From Prunus persica (taxonomy: Eukaryota; Streptophyta; Magnoliopsida; Rosales; Rosaceae): a stretch of DNA of 64,000 nucleotides. Of the stretch, positions 35,426 to 47,290 are shown one piece after another (positions within the stretch are counted from its first letter, which is position 1; every line of letters begins with the position of its first letter). The notes beneath the pieces are model-generated. The model saw only the letters and a program-made list of their open reading frames with translations, had not been told where the DNA came from and did no database searches. The DNA lies in contig NC_034014.1 in NCBI RefSeq assembly GCF_000346465.2, positions 14,711,172 to 14,775,171 of the forward strand, given 5' to 3'. The translations under genes and the position numbers were made by a program.

Positions 35426-36837
35426 AACATTCTCTCAAAGAAAGCGTCACATAGAAGAAAGGAGTCTCTCCAAGGGAGATGTCAAATGCAAAATGTTAAA
35501 TTTGAATTTGACGGTTTATGTGACAATTTGACACTTCGGAAAAAATTTAACTCCCTCAAAAATGTCAAATATCATATTATTTTATTGTATTTTTAAAAGC
35601 AAATGGAGCCCATATTGACAGGACCTGACCCAAATTCCACTTTGGAATCTGAGCTGAACCTTGTGCGTGTTCGACACCTGGCAGGTGCTGGGCACTCTTG
35701 ACCAAAATACCCTTCTAAGTTTCCTAATTCTTTTTCTTCAAGTTTGACTTCGGACGAAAATTGGGCAGTCTCCCATGTAATTCATTCGTTTCCCAAAATT
35801 TTCACCTATACAACAAGCAAATTTAAATATCCCCATTTATTCAGCATGTACAGAAATGAAATTCATACAACCAAACATGTCACATACCAAAGTCCAAAGA
35901 TACTGACATGATAACATACATGACAGGTTAAGCAGAAAATGAGGTGTACAAATAAGCTGGGCTGATATATACACCACAGCCGCCACTTAATGCAAATAAT
36001 ATCATATTAGGCTCACAAGTGAGAATGATAATAAAGAATTTATAAACTTCCTCAAATTTTGAACTTCTCAATTAATCACTAACAACGTCAACAAGATTTC
36101 GAGCATAAAAGAAAGACCTTAGTTACTAATATATATTTTGAAATAATAAACATATAAATTTCAGAATCTCATTGGCGTGAAACAAACTTTGCGACCTTAT
36201 CATGACATCAGGTCTCTTTAAATAAGATAAATCGTTCTGCCAACTGAAATTGATCCCAACCTTTAAAACAACATAAGTACGTTAACAAATTTCAAAATAA
36301 CTTAACTGAACAGCTTTTCAATCACTTGGTCTTGCGGCTGCACCTAGTATGAATTAGAGGAAGTTCAGTGAGTAGCCTCATATAACTTAACTAAACAGCT
36401 TTTCAATCACTTTCCTTTGAAACTCACATAAGGCTCATTATATAAATAAATATATATATATATATCAACAACTTAACTGGAATATATATATTTTCCTCTT
36501 TTACCTGTAAAACAAACTCATTGCTTAAGAAAATAATGGTGAACTGTATAAAATCCTTAAAATTTAGGAAATTCTCCATCCTTGTCTCTTAATTATAAAA
36601 TAGGTATTAACTTTTACTCCAAAAATACCAAGATAATATTATTAATACTTGTTAAACATCTTATACCCAAATACTCTTCCCCCTAGGTGTACCCCCATTT
36701 ATATTCCGTTAATTCCTCTAATATGCCATCAATTCCGATGAGATTCCGTCAATTCCATGATTTTCTATTTAATTCCCACAATATACCATCAATTCCGATA
36801 ATATTCCGTCAATTTCAAGTATCCTGTCAGTTCCATC

Positions 36838-36965
36838 CTCGCAGGCCTTAGAAACACAAAGTTAACCAAGCCACATTCCTCGCAGGCCTCGGAAACACAA
36901 AGTTAACCAAGCCGCATTCCAAGGCCCGCAGGCCTCGGAGACACATAGTCAACCCGAGCCGAAAT
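36838..36965. repeat. Minisatellite, about 3 units, in LTR copy 3
   Basis: Three units of about 41-46 bases begin CTCGCAGGCCT or CCCGCAGGCCT and continue with CGGAAACACAAAGTTAACC. Reversed, this reads GGTTAACTTTGTGTTTCCG then AGGCCTGCGAG, which matches the unit of the copy 2 minisatellite (TTGACTTGGTGTCACCGAG then ACCTGCCAG). Confidence 0.8.
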
Positions 36966-37042
36966 CCTTGCATCACACGGTTCAGGCGTCCTCGAAACTC
37001 GTGCGGCATTATCAAAAACAACAAAATAGTTTGAAGGCAACT

Positions 37043-37059
37043 GGGGGGGGGGGGGGGGG
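37043..37059. repeat. Poly-G tract (17 G)
   Basis: Seventeen consecutive G in an otherwise AT-rich region, about 200 bases from the viral insertion. The length is prone to sequencing error. Confidence 0.9.
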
Positions 37060-37239
37060 TACTCCTGTGGTGAGTTTGAAAACCATATCCAAAACTTATC
37101 ACAAACTTTTCTTTATTCCACAAATCCATTTTTCAAATCTTTTCTCAACCTTACAAAAATCAGTTCTCAACTACCTATGAATTTACACCATATACTGTTG
37201 AGAACTAGAGTCCATAATTCATCATTTCTGAACCACTGA

Positions 37240-37809
37240 GTGTATATATTAGGGTTATATTTTCATCATCTGGATAGAAAATATAACTATTTGCACATAG
37301 GCTTGGTGCAAGTAACTGTGAAACCACTTACCAGAACAGGATTTCCCAGTTCAATCTTGCTATGTGTAAGAGATGGAAGACATAGAAAGTTCACAGATTC
37401 TTTGTTAAGAATAGTCAAGTCAACCTTAGGGGAAGGCCCGATACATTTTAACTATTTTTCAAACTTTTCTGTTGCACTTTCTGATATAAATGTCTTAAAA
37501 GCCTTAACATTGAATATTCAAACTCAGGGTTATGATATGGACCCAGGATCCCAAAATCTAGCAATTATTTACAGGGTTTCATATAAGGTTATGAACACTG
37601 CCTGTCCCAAAGCTAAAGACTTAGACAGTAAAGGTGAAACTACCTTGTTCCAAATCAACCTTGAAAAGTCAAACGTGGCAGTCCGAAAAATGATAAAGTG
37701 GAGTGATATAACTCTACCAGAAAAATGGATTTTGGATGAAGTAGCCCCAAATAAGCCCCTTGAAAATCAGGAGCCAACAGGATCTCGCAATTCACTGATG
37801 GAGAGGTAG
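37240..37809 (+). pseudogene. Endogenous pararetrovirus (Caulimoviridae) movement protein, C-terminal part
   Basis: An open stretch of about 190 codons resembles the 30K-type movement protein of caulimovirids, most like petuvirus/florendovirus relatives. Homology begins inside the protein near HIGLVQVTVKPLTR (about 37288) and covers PSSILLCVRDGRHRKF, then ALSDINVLKALTL and PGSQNLAIIYRVSYKV (about 37544-37591). The region after about 37650 is less typical. The N-terminal part of the gene is not upstream but 270 bases downstream, so this is a rearranged, non-functional relic. No coat protein or reverse transcriptase follows. It lies inside LTR copy 3. Confidence 0.75.
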
Positions 37810-38080
37810 AAATACAATTCTCCAGTGCTAGAAGAACTAGAATTGATTTGGCACCCTCTAGATCTAACCGTATCAGAGCCTAAAGTCCCAAGAAGAGTTG
37901 TTAGTTTGAAGGTTTTCTGTCAAGTTTCCTTTACTCACTAGTCATCGAGTTGTCTAGCTGTCGGATAGGCTCGTTGGATGTTGCCAGAAAGGCGTAAGGT
38001 GTTGAACAGACTTAGGCAGGGACTTGCAACCTTGAATTAGGAGGAGAACAGAAGGAAAGCATAAAACCCAGACTATTAAA

Positions 38081-38467
38081 ATGGCAAGCCTTAGGAGAAT
38101 CTTGTCTACCCATTCTTTTGGAGATGCAGGCGCTAGTAGCAGTTCTAGCCATAGAACCCTAAGGGTGAAAAACTCTCAAGAAATAACCATGCGAGACGTA
38201 GAAAAGGAGTTATGCAACTGGGATATACCCAGAGTACCCCTCACTGATATCTACTATAAAGGATCTTTCAAATTTAGATCTGATTATGCAATAAAAACTA
38301 TTGAAAAAACTATATCTTTCATTGATAAAAATCATACTTTCCAGCTATTTACTCAACGTCAAATCGACCAGCATCTATATATTTATAGACATGTAATTAG
38401 ATATTTAGTAAATTTTATTAATCATGCCGAAATCCAATTAACAAATCATTCCATTTCAATACTATAA
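38081..38467 (+). pseudogene. Endogenous pararetrovirus movement protein, N-terminal part
   Basis: This starts with an ATG and a Ser-rich stretch, followed by VEKELCNWDIPRVPL and YKGSFKFRSDYAIK, and ends its resemblance near TFQLFTQRQIDQH (about 38337-38375). This is the usual beginning of the movement protein of the same virus group. After about 38380 the frame runs into AT-rich host-like sequence. The 270 bases between this and the preceding piece carry no intact viral frame. Confidence 0.65.
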
Positions 38468-39922
38468 TAATAATCTTAATAGTAATAGATAAATAAATAA
38501 TAACTAAATAATTAAATAACTATTATCCCTAGAGATTTTGTCACCTCCAATAATGCATATAAATCCATAGTAGATTGCATGGTAATTTAATCAATGAAAA
38601 GTATTAACCTTTAAAGAAAATCCATTATCGAATCACTTCCCAATCTAAACTCATTAAGCAAGAAATTTCATACTAAAAGAACCACGTATTCTTAATAACA
38701 AATGTCCATTGATTTACTAATAATCATAACACAGCCCAAGGCTCACATTCACAACCCACCAATTTGATATTCCAAGCTCGCCCATTCCATAATTTCAGTT
38801 ATCAATATAATATCCAGGAATTTTCATAAAACACTATAAAAAAATTTTCTAATCTCAACATAATCAAAATAACTTGCCTACCGATCAAGACTCGTTCACA
38901 GGGTCATTTTAGTACTTCTCGAAAGGTAAAACTACCTCGAAAGACTCACGATCATCCGAGGGGTTAGATTGCCCAAACTTGGTCAATTGGGCTTGTGGGG
39001 CCCACGACCTCCGATTCCCGATCCAAAAGTTCCTATAGGTTCAACCAGATTTAGGATACACGTACCGCAAGTTTGGTTCGAATCGAACTGTTGGATCACT
39101 TGCGATGGCACTATTGGATGGTTATCGCTTAACACAAACTTTAAGTAATTGAATCGGAACATCCGGGCCTCTGATTCACAATCCGCGAATTTCTAACCGA
39201 TCCTAGGAATACATAAACCAACATATATTAAAATAAAATCGATCCAACTGTCCAAACATGTCAAACCCGGAAATGCCTAATATGCGATATCCTATCGACG
39301 ATCAAACGATATCCAAATTCATATCTGAGCATACCATCGTGCTTGGGATGACATGAGGATGATTTAAGGACTCAAGGACAGCCCAAAAAGTGGCCCACGC
39401 TCCTACAGCGAGTGGGTGTCCAAAGCGATTTCGGCAATCGAAAAATCTCCAAACCACCGGTCAAGACTTATATATACATAATCACCACATAGAGTGGAGC
39501 AACTTTTGTTCTTGGACCTACCCCAAAAAGTCAACGGAAGTGGTCAGAATCAGAGACTGAAAACTGGCAGATTTTCAATCACTTATTTAACCCCCTAAAT
39601 GCAGAAATTTCTCCTATCCAACACAACCAGCAACTAGAACGCCTCGAGAGGTTGAGAAAGCATACCTGGATAGACGAAAATGGTGGCCAAAAGTGGGAGA
39701 AAGAGCGGCTGGAATTTTTTTGAAAAATCCGGCCAAATTTCTTGATTTTCCTGCGGTATTTGCGGCGGCTCGTGGCGGCAAAGGACTGGGGCTGGAAGAG
39801 GAAGAGGCTATAGTCCTTTTGGGACCAGAATCGCCCCAGGTGGCGGCCAGTGATGGCTGTGGTGACTGTTGGAGCCATCAGCTAGAGAGAAAAAAATGAG
39901 GGGGAGGGGGGTCTGCTCGTGG

Positions 39923-39958
<36 letters not shown>

Positions 39959-40405
39959 TCTGGTTTTAAAAATCTGTTTCAAAAAATTACTACTTTGCCC
40001 TTACTTGAATTTTGATCGTATCTCTCGTTACAACTTGATGTATTCTACACAACGGTACAACTGAAATCCCCAAATTCCTTTCTGAATTAGAAGTCAACTT
40101 TAAACCATTAACATATTCCGGGGTAAAATTATCTTTTAATTGAATAAATTAATAATTAAATATTAATTTCAGTTTGGGTTATTACACATATGATGCATAA
40201 CGTTTTTAAAGAGAGTAAATGATAGTGGGGTACATGACTAAAAAAATATTTGACATCAAACTTTTTGATATGTTATTTTTTATATATCTCTTTGAGCCTT
40301 CAAATCCATGTAGGATTTGACTACTCGGTTGGAGCAACTTTAAGCTTCAATATTTTTCCGTTTCATGTCTATATGCAATTTGACATATCAATTGGAGATG
40401 CTTTC

Positions 40406-41559
40406 ATGAAATGGGCCCCCAACTAAGGGATTGGATCGGTAGAGGGCTCTTCCATTAACCAAACAAAATTTTTCGGTATATATGTCAATTTCTCTTTCAT
40501 TAACTAAATAATAGGACATTTAACCGTCCGGGTTAATCTAATATTCGGTTTGAGTTGGTTCGGTAGGTCGTTATTAAAAAAAAAAACTAAATATGTAATA
40601 AAAATACAATTTATCCAAATTATCCATGTAAAAGATAAAAATCCGATAGTCTAATTCATGCAAAGTAAATAACTTAGTTTTAAAGTTACAAACAAACAGG
40701 AAAAATACATAATAAATTAACAAATAATGTTACAAAAACAACATGAATTAAAATTTAAGGCTTCAAAGAGCCAAAAATTTCAATAAAGAGGCCTAGTGAT
40801 CTTCAGTCCAAGTGTACTGCAGTCAAAGAAAAACAAAATCATCAATAATCTTAAAGTAGATGGGTATGTTATTTGAGATAAAAGAAAGTTATAAGTCAAT
40901 GTACCATTCAAGATGTACTTATAGATGTACTAGCAGCCACTTGCTCTTTGATTTGAGAACTAAAATTCAATTCTATATCATTAAACAAATTTAGGTTTCA
41001 TGTATGTTGTGTTCTAGTATTTTGCAGTCTACAAAAGTAAAGCATCCAAGAGGCATCAAGTAGAAGCTGAACATAGCAACGAAGGCTGAATGTCACTAGA
41101 GTCATTCTATAGTGAGGATCTTATTTATGGCCCTTAGGTGAGGTCATATGTGAGCCCCTGAAAAATTTCAGAATACTATTACCCTCACTATATTAATTGC
41201 ACGGTCATATTTAAGGTATGTGGGCATTTTCTGCAATTAAATATTGTTATTATATTAGAGAATAAATTATTTTCGATAAATTTGAAGTGAGAATTTTGGT
41301 GTTTTGACTTCATAGAAAAATAGTAGAGGTTGATAAGAGCTTGTGGTATTTTTCAGAGAATTTGTTGGAAGTCGGAAGTATTTTTGGTGAATTTTCGAAG
41401 TTGGAAAATAGGAAAAATAAAATAAGATTGACACATGGTGCTTTCCTATTGATTGGAACACATCACACAGCCACTTGGCAGTGCGTGATTGGTTGGACAG
41501 CTATGAAGACTTTAGACTTAAATTAGGTGTCAGAACCTATAATACTATTTTGTGAGTTT
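40406..41559. other. Intergenic, no gene seen
   Basis: AT-rich spacer. TTCGGTTTGAGTTGGTTCGG-like text at 40540-40565 resembles subterminal motifs of plant hAT MITEs, but no paired ends were found. Confidence 0.35.
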
Positions 41560-43100
41560 GTTTAATCTAGATTGTTTATCTATTCTAGGATTAGATCACA
41601 ACCGTGGATCAAATCAAAGACTTCTGATTTGATCTGGGCTATTAGATAAGTAATTGGGAATGCATCTAGATCACCCATGTTTGGGCTACCATGCACCTCC
41701 CACACTTGATCGAAACCACATCTTTTAATCTAGACCTTTGATTTAAATATTCTAACTAATCCGAACCGTTGAAGAATTCTATAAATACTCCTTTCCTCCT
41801 CCCATTTTCTTCACACAAAAACTCTCCAAAACCTTCCTCCCTCTCTTCCGTTCCTTCTCCTCCACCATAACCACCACATTTCTGGGAGTTACTATTCATC
41901 CTGGATACTATTCACCCTTCTAGGCCACTATTCATACCTGCTGATCACTTGTCACTAGTCGTCTAAAATCACTATTCACTCCAAAATCGATCCTCGTGGT
42001 CACTATTCATAGTTTTGTGCAACTTTCATCCCGGGGGTACTATTCATCACAGTATTTTACCGAGGTAATTTATTTCCCTTACCTTGTCTTTTAGTCATTT
42101 TTAATTTCATATTCCTTTTCATAAACTGTTATTCTACCGAATTTAAAATTGGTAAATTCAATTAATTCAATTTTCTTAAATTAGGAAAATTTTCAAGTTA
42201 TTCTTAAAATTGGACCCATTGCCGTCACTCTGCTCATTTGAATTTTAATCAAACATAATAATCTTATGGACATATATTCACCGTTTTCTTTGGCTGTTAT
42301 TACTGAACCCGATTATACCTATTTCCTCTAGTCCAGATGTATGAATAATAAATGACTATTTGGACTTTAACCTTACTGTACCTTAAACTGATCGTTTTTG
42401 GACCAGGGATGGAACATCAAGGATTGTTGGGACATTTTTTTTAACATTTAAGAGCATATATGGACCATATTGCGATTACTGGAGACTTCAAGGACTTATT
42501 GATAATTATTGAATAGTTTGAGGATTGAATTATAATTTGGACAAAGTTGAAGCAGCAAAGTGCAATTAAAAATAGGTTTAAGGGCCAAATTAAAAATAAA
42601 GGAAAGTACAAAGATGAAAGTGAAATTATGGACAAGTATGAGGACCAAGGTGCAATTAAAGATAAATACTAGGACTAAAATACAAATAAGGATTTTTGGT
42701 AACATGTTTGAACGTTGGACTAGGAATTAGTTGCCCAGGCAAGGACAGTTGAGCTCAAAGGCGTAAGAGGCAAGTTAGACATAAGTTTTGGATTCCAGGT
42801 AGGGGGACTCATTCCCGAACTTGTATTTTCGTGTAAATATGACATAGTAAATATTGTCATATGCAAAAGCTACATTGTTTTTGGATGCCATGTTTGTGTG
42901 GTTTTTATGAATTCTTGGCTTTGGATATTTCCAAAGTTTTGGAGGGTATACGCCTGCGAGCATTATCCTTGATGACTTGAGGGTGAAAGGGGCACAACAA
43001 CTTCCCTAGGTTTCGATCCCCTAACCTCTGGAGGGGCTACATAGATCGACTTTTCCAATACCCTAAACGTGAGGTCTAGTTGAAGTAGTGTAGCCAATAA
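41560..43100 (+). mobile_element. Unclassified LTR-like sequence with repeated CACTATTCAT motif
   Basis: A TATAAATA box (near 41782) leads into a C-rich leader. At least six copies of TACTATTCA/CACTATTCA then follow between 41890 and 42055. Further on (42480-42690), GGACCAAGGTGCAATTAAA-like text recurs several times. Both patterns are common in plant LTRs. Neither end was defined and there is no coding sequence. Confidence 0.35.
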
Positions 43101-43698
43101 ATAAACACTCTCACTACCATACCAGGTGAGTTGGTTATATTTTTATTGCTGGTAGGGGTTGTTGGCCTATAAGGATTAGTCATTAGACAAACATATACAG
43201 GAACTCCGAAAGATGTTTCTGAAAGTTGTGTGAACATGCCAACTGTTTTGGATCCTATACTTATATGGAAATGGTTTTATGTAGATCATATCCTTGGGTT
43301 GATATCTTGTCACGACTTCCCAACTTGTCAACATCTTGATTATGATCCACATCAACTTCAACATGTTGTGAGTTCTATTCTTTAAAGTTGATTGTGTTTC
43401 TCCTTCCTTTGTATAATGAATTCTGGATGAGTTGGTTTTTATTTTAAATTATGGTTTGTAAAATAACTTTGGAAGTTATTAATATTATTCCATAACCTCT
43501 AGGGTTGGTTTTTCTTTCAAATTTTGTATAATGATCTAATAAAAGGACTTAACATATTTTGGGAATTATGGGAATATAACCCTTGAGATTTAGGTGTTAT
43601 ATTTTCGAGATCCTCAAAACATCCTAAAAGAGACGTAGACCAACGTCCAAAGCGTTTTAAGTAAGTGGTGAGTAAACATTCAAGCATCCTAAGGGATA

Positions 43699-43855
43699 TG
43701 CCTAACCAAGAGGCCAACAGGTCTATACAAGAGACAGCTCACACAGTTGCCCAACCAAAAGGCCAATAGGTCCACTCAAGAGACAACTCACGCAGTTGCC
43801 CAATCAAGAGGCCAGATAAGTCATATAGTTGCCCAGCCAAGAGCGCCAGTAGGGA
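43699..43855. repeat. Minisatellite, 49-base period
   Basis: Units start TGCCTAACC or TGCCCAACC at 43699, 43748 and 43797, with a shorter unit at 43830. Each continues as AAGAGGCCAACAGGTC then AAGAGACAACTCACGCAGT. The text resembles 46480-46560, so it probably belongs to the same retrotransposon as the LTR piece at 46712. Confidence 0.85.
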
Positions 43856-44060
43856 CAAAGAAACGGTCAGCAGACCTAAAACTCAACAAAGAACAAGCAA
43901 TTAATAGATCGAGAAGTTCAATTATATTAGTGAGCAGCTGACATGCCCAAGTTCAGTAGATCAGATGAAATGGTCGACCTAGACCAATACTTAAAGCTAC
44001 AAAGCTACAAAGAAGAAATAGTCTTCATCTACGTTGAGACTTCAGCAGGAGGCTCCCTCT

Positions 44061-45881
44061 TGTTGATGTCTTTGATCAGTTCATAATTGTATATCAATTT
44101 TGAACCATTCTAGCTTATGATTTGGTTATGTTTTTTAGTTAAACTTGTGCTTTTAATATGTTTTGTGTTTATCATTTAGTTATTTGAGCTTTAGATAGCA
44201 ATGGTGGCTTTGGATAAGACTAGATGCAAAATGGTGCAAAAATGTGCAGACTGAGTTAGTAATTCGTTTTGGCCTTAACATCTTCATATGACCTTGGATT
44301 GGCCTAAATGACATGTGGTTGGAAAGATGACATTCTAAACTTCAAGATGGATGACCCAATGTCATTAGTTGCTTAATGGAAGCCCAAGTCGTGAGCCCAT
44401 GAAGTTTCTAGTCATACTGACCTAAGGATGAGCTGGTTGTTGCTTGGTCATGATGAGCTATGCATGAGCTAGTGTTTCTAGTGGGATTTGTTGGTGAAGT
44501 GCAACAACCAAATCAATTCAGAATTCTATTACATTAGTGTGCTAGGTGAGATTGGTAAAGTGAGTGTTGTTGGTGGAGGCATAAATCAATTTAGAATTCT
44601 CCTTTCATTCTCCCTATAAATACCACTTCCATTCCACACCATAAATCAACCACATCTTGGGATTCACACTCACACAACTCATCCATCCTTCATTCCATCA
44701 TCCACACTCCCATCATTCCTCAAACACATTCATAAATCACCCTCAAACACTCCCACAACCCCAAACACTCAGCAATCAACTCAAAGCTCTAAATAGCTCC
44801 AAATTGCCAAAACTGTCCCAGCAAGCCTTTCTTCCATTTCCTTACGAATTTCCTCTTTCTTAGTCATCACCACTCACCCAAACTTATCCCAAATCACCTC
44901 CTTAACCTTCATACATCCTTCTAGATGTGGGGAATCTCTTGGAGAAGCATTACACGTGGAGAAGCTCTTGGAGAAGCGTTGGACACCACAAGAACTTCAT
45001 AAAAGGGTTTTCTACTCCTATTGTATTCGTTATGTTTTCTTAATTCTGTTCATGTTATTTTGATATTATGAGTAGCGAAATCCATATCTAGGGTTTCAAT
45101 GTAACATAACATGAATATTCTAGGTTTATAAGTTTCAAGTTTTAAGTTTGATTCAAGATTCTGGTTCTTATTCATTACGCTTATCAGTTGATATGCTTGT
45201 TTGAATGTTTGATCACCATTTAAACTTGTATGTTAGCTATCTTGGCTGGAGTTAAGAGTAGACACCATATGTTTTAATTCGAATTGAACTATGAATAAGA
45301 AGAGTATGTATGGACATTCGACAACAAGGATTAGATACATGCTTGGTTGTTTAAAATGTTCTCCTATGCTTAATGGATTTCTAATGCTTAATTTAGGTTC
45401 GACAACAAGGATCTAATTAGGGAATTAGGAATACATGGTTTAAACCAGACACCATGGCTAGATTATACATTAGAGAGAAACAATCTTTGAATTTGAATTA
45501 GACTTGTCACTTGATTCCTTATAACCTATAATTGGATTGTTATGGTGAATCGAATTGCCTAGTCTTCAAATATGTTTCCTAACCCTTAAGACCACTCTTT
45601 GTTACACTTGTTTACTTGCTTTGGTTTGCAATTTCATTTTGTTCATTTGTTTTCACAATCACAAGCACTCTCACTTGAAATTCCAATTTGATTTTGCTTC
45701 ATTTGTTTTCAAACTCAATCTCACTTTAAAATCTGTTTTAGGCTTAAATTCTTTTTTCTAGAATTGGGTAATCTAAGTACATAATTAATCTGAACTTCTC
45801 AGTCCTCATGGGTACGACGTCGTACTTGTCATGCTATACTACTAATTGGCCCGTAAAATTGCGAGTTAACATAACTATAGT
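44061..45881 (+). mobile_element. Probable Ty3-type LTR (Athila/Tat-like), ends uncertain
   Basis: Starts TGTTGATGTCTTTGATCAG. It has a TATAAATA box at about 44622 and a long C-rich leader. It ends with text such as CTCATGGGTACGACGTCGT and CGTACTTG...GCGAGTTAACA (45809-45871), which is typical of the 3' part of long plant Ty3 LTRs. CCTCT occurs on both sides (44056-44060 and 45882-45886) and may be a target duplication, but the right end would then not be CA. No internal coding follows, so it may be a solo LTR. Confidence 0.45.
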
Positions 45882-45901
45882 CCTCTTCAGCTCCAGTCTC
45901 A

Positions 45902-46126
45902 TTAGCTGCATTTCTCTTTGACTCCTGTCTCATCGACTGCCTGTTCATTAGCTTCGGCTACCTGCTCATCAGCCTTGGCTACCTGATCATCAGCTTTGAC
46001 TATCTGCTCCACAACACTAGCCTTTGCCTTATCAATTGCGCCCTTCTTTGCTTCATCCTCCTCGATTGTAGGCTCATCAGCCACTATCTCACTAGCTATC
46101 TGGTCCTTGGCCATATATGTGTTCAT
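45902..46126 (-). other. Repetitive 74-codon frame, probable retrotransposon remnant
   Basis: The minus-strand frame contains three to four copies of a KADDQVAKADEQVAEANEQ-like heptad-type repeat. It has no recognisable domain. It lies between LTR-like blocks and is likely part of a retrotransposon's internal sequence or simply a short tandem repeat. I would not call it a host gene. Confidence 0.3.
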
Positions 46127-46711
46127 GAAAGTATCTTGCTCACCTCAAGCAGAATACTTATCCCGAAAAAAAACAACTCAACCTTTCCATCACTAAAAGG
46201 GAATATACTTTCTATTTCTAGAAATGCTAGTTAAGGACTCATCCTAGTCGAGACCATGATGTATCCATCTTTCAACATCTCTAGCTAGGAGCAGACCACC
46301 TTCCTGCTCTTATGGCTTGACTAACTTAGGCCATGACTGGCTCGAGATTAAACCTTTTATTGATCTTGTCAACTGCAAGCAAAAGACAAAAGTCAGTTGG
46401 TCACAAGAACTCATATATGATAAAACTTTGAATATGTGAGTAAAGGATATTAGCAGTTCGAGACATACTATAGCAAGACATTGTACTAGTCGGCCAGCTC
46501 AATAGCTACCCAGTCAAGCTGGTCTCAACATAGCATAATTGCCCGGCCAATCCCGCAGTTGGGCCCAACTCTAATAATGAGTCAAAAGCCTCCTTTAGTC
46601 AGGAGCCCAACTCACAAAAGGAGCTCAACCTTCAAAGGATGCCAAGATGCAGTTGGAAAGCTTGATAAATATTTATTATCTCCTCCATGCCTCATAAGCG
46701 CATGCATAAGC

Positions 46712-47290
46712 TGAGGGGCATTTACGGGAGCAAATATTTCGGTGACCAATGAACGGTGACACGTAGAAAAGAGAAATTCCCTTAGTCAAATAATTATCCC
46801 AATTAAATCTCATTTAATTAGGGAGATAATGATTTGATTTAAGATGGAAATATCTCCCTCAATCAAGGATGATATTTCCACTAAATCTCCTAGATTAATT
46901 CCAAGCTCCTATTTTTGATTAAGAATAATCCTAATTAAATAAAGATTATTTTTCAAACCCTAGCCTACAAGGAATCTATAAATACATGGGTACACAACAC
47001 ATATAAGGTAATTCTGAAACACTAGAGAACTTCTCTTTCTCCTCACGCCACTCTCTCTCTCTCCTTCACACGGCTTCGGCCACCTTCACACACAACTCCA
47101 GCTACCCAGATCTCTCAGTAAGAGAAGACCTTCATCATTTCCATTATTTTCGCATCTTTTTCAAGATCATTTTACTGACTTAGGCATCGGAGGGCCTTTG
47201 GCCAACACTTCCGGGTGTAGTCCGTTGACTCCGCTCAAAGGGTGGAAGAATCTCTCGTGAATATTCTCCTGTGAGAAATTTGCTCAAACA
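46712..47290 (+). mobile_element. Tat/Retand-type Ty3 LTR fragment
   Basis: A purine-rich GAGGGGCA stretch at 46713-46720 resembles a polypurine tract. The segment has CTATAAATACATGG at about 46976. Its 3' part, GACTTAGGCATCGGAGGGCC then TTTGGCCAACACTTCC (about 47178-47212), is a well-known block of plant Tat-lineage LTRs. The ends were not fixed and the element body is not present to the right. Confidence 0.55.

Larger units (their letters stand above)
35616..40186 (-). mobile_element. Solo-LTR-like element, family copy 3 (4571 bp, TSD CATAT)
   Basis: On the minus strand it begins TGTAATAACCCAAACTG (40186 downward) and ends GGTCCTGTCA (35616). It is flanked by perfect CATAT (35611-35615 and 40187-40191). 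It is collinear with copies 1 and 2: reversed GATCGT/GTCCAAGAACAAAAGT near 39515, a (GA)n tract at 39926-39954, and a short version of the minisatellite. It is about 1.5 kb longer than copy 2, mostly because of the viral insertion around 37240-38470. Confidence 0.82.
35460..40405. mobile_element. TIR element (MITE-like), family copy 2, split by LTR copy 3
   Basis: The left end CTCTCCAAGGGAGATGTCAAA and the reversed right end GCATCTCCAATTGATATGTC are inverted repeats like those at 11955-12605. Without the LTR and one target copy, the element would be about 370 bases. The internal text TTTGAATTTGACGG on the left matches AAATTTGATGG of copy 1. Confidence 0.55.
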
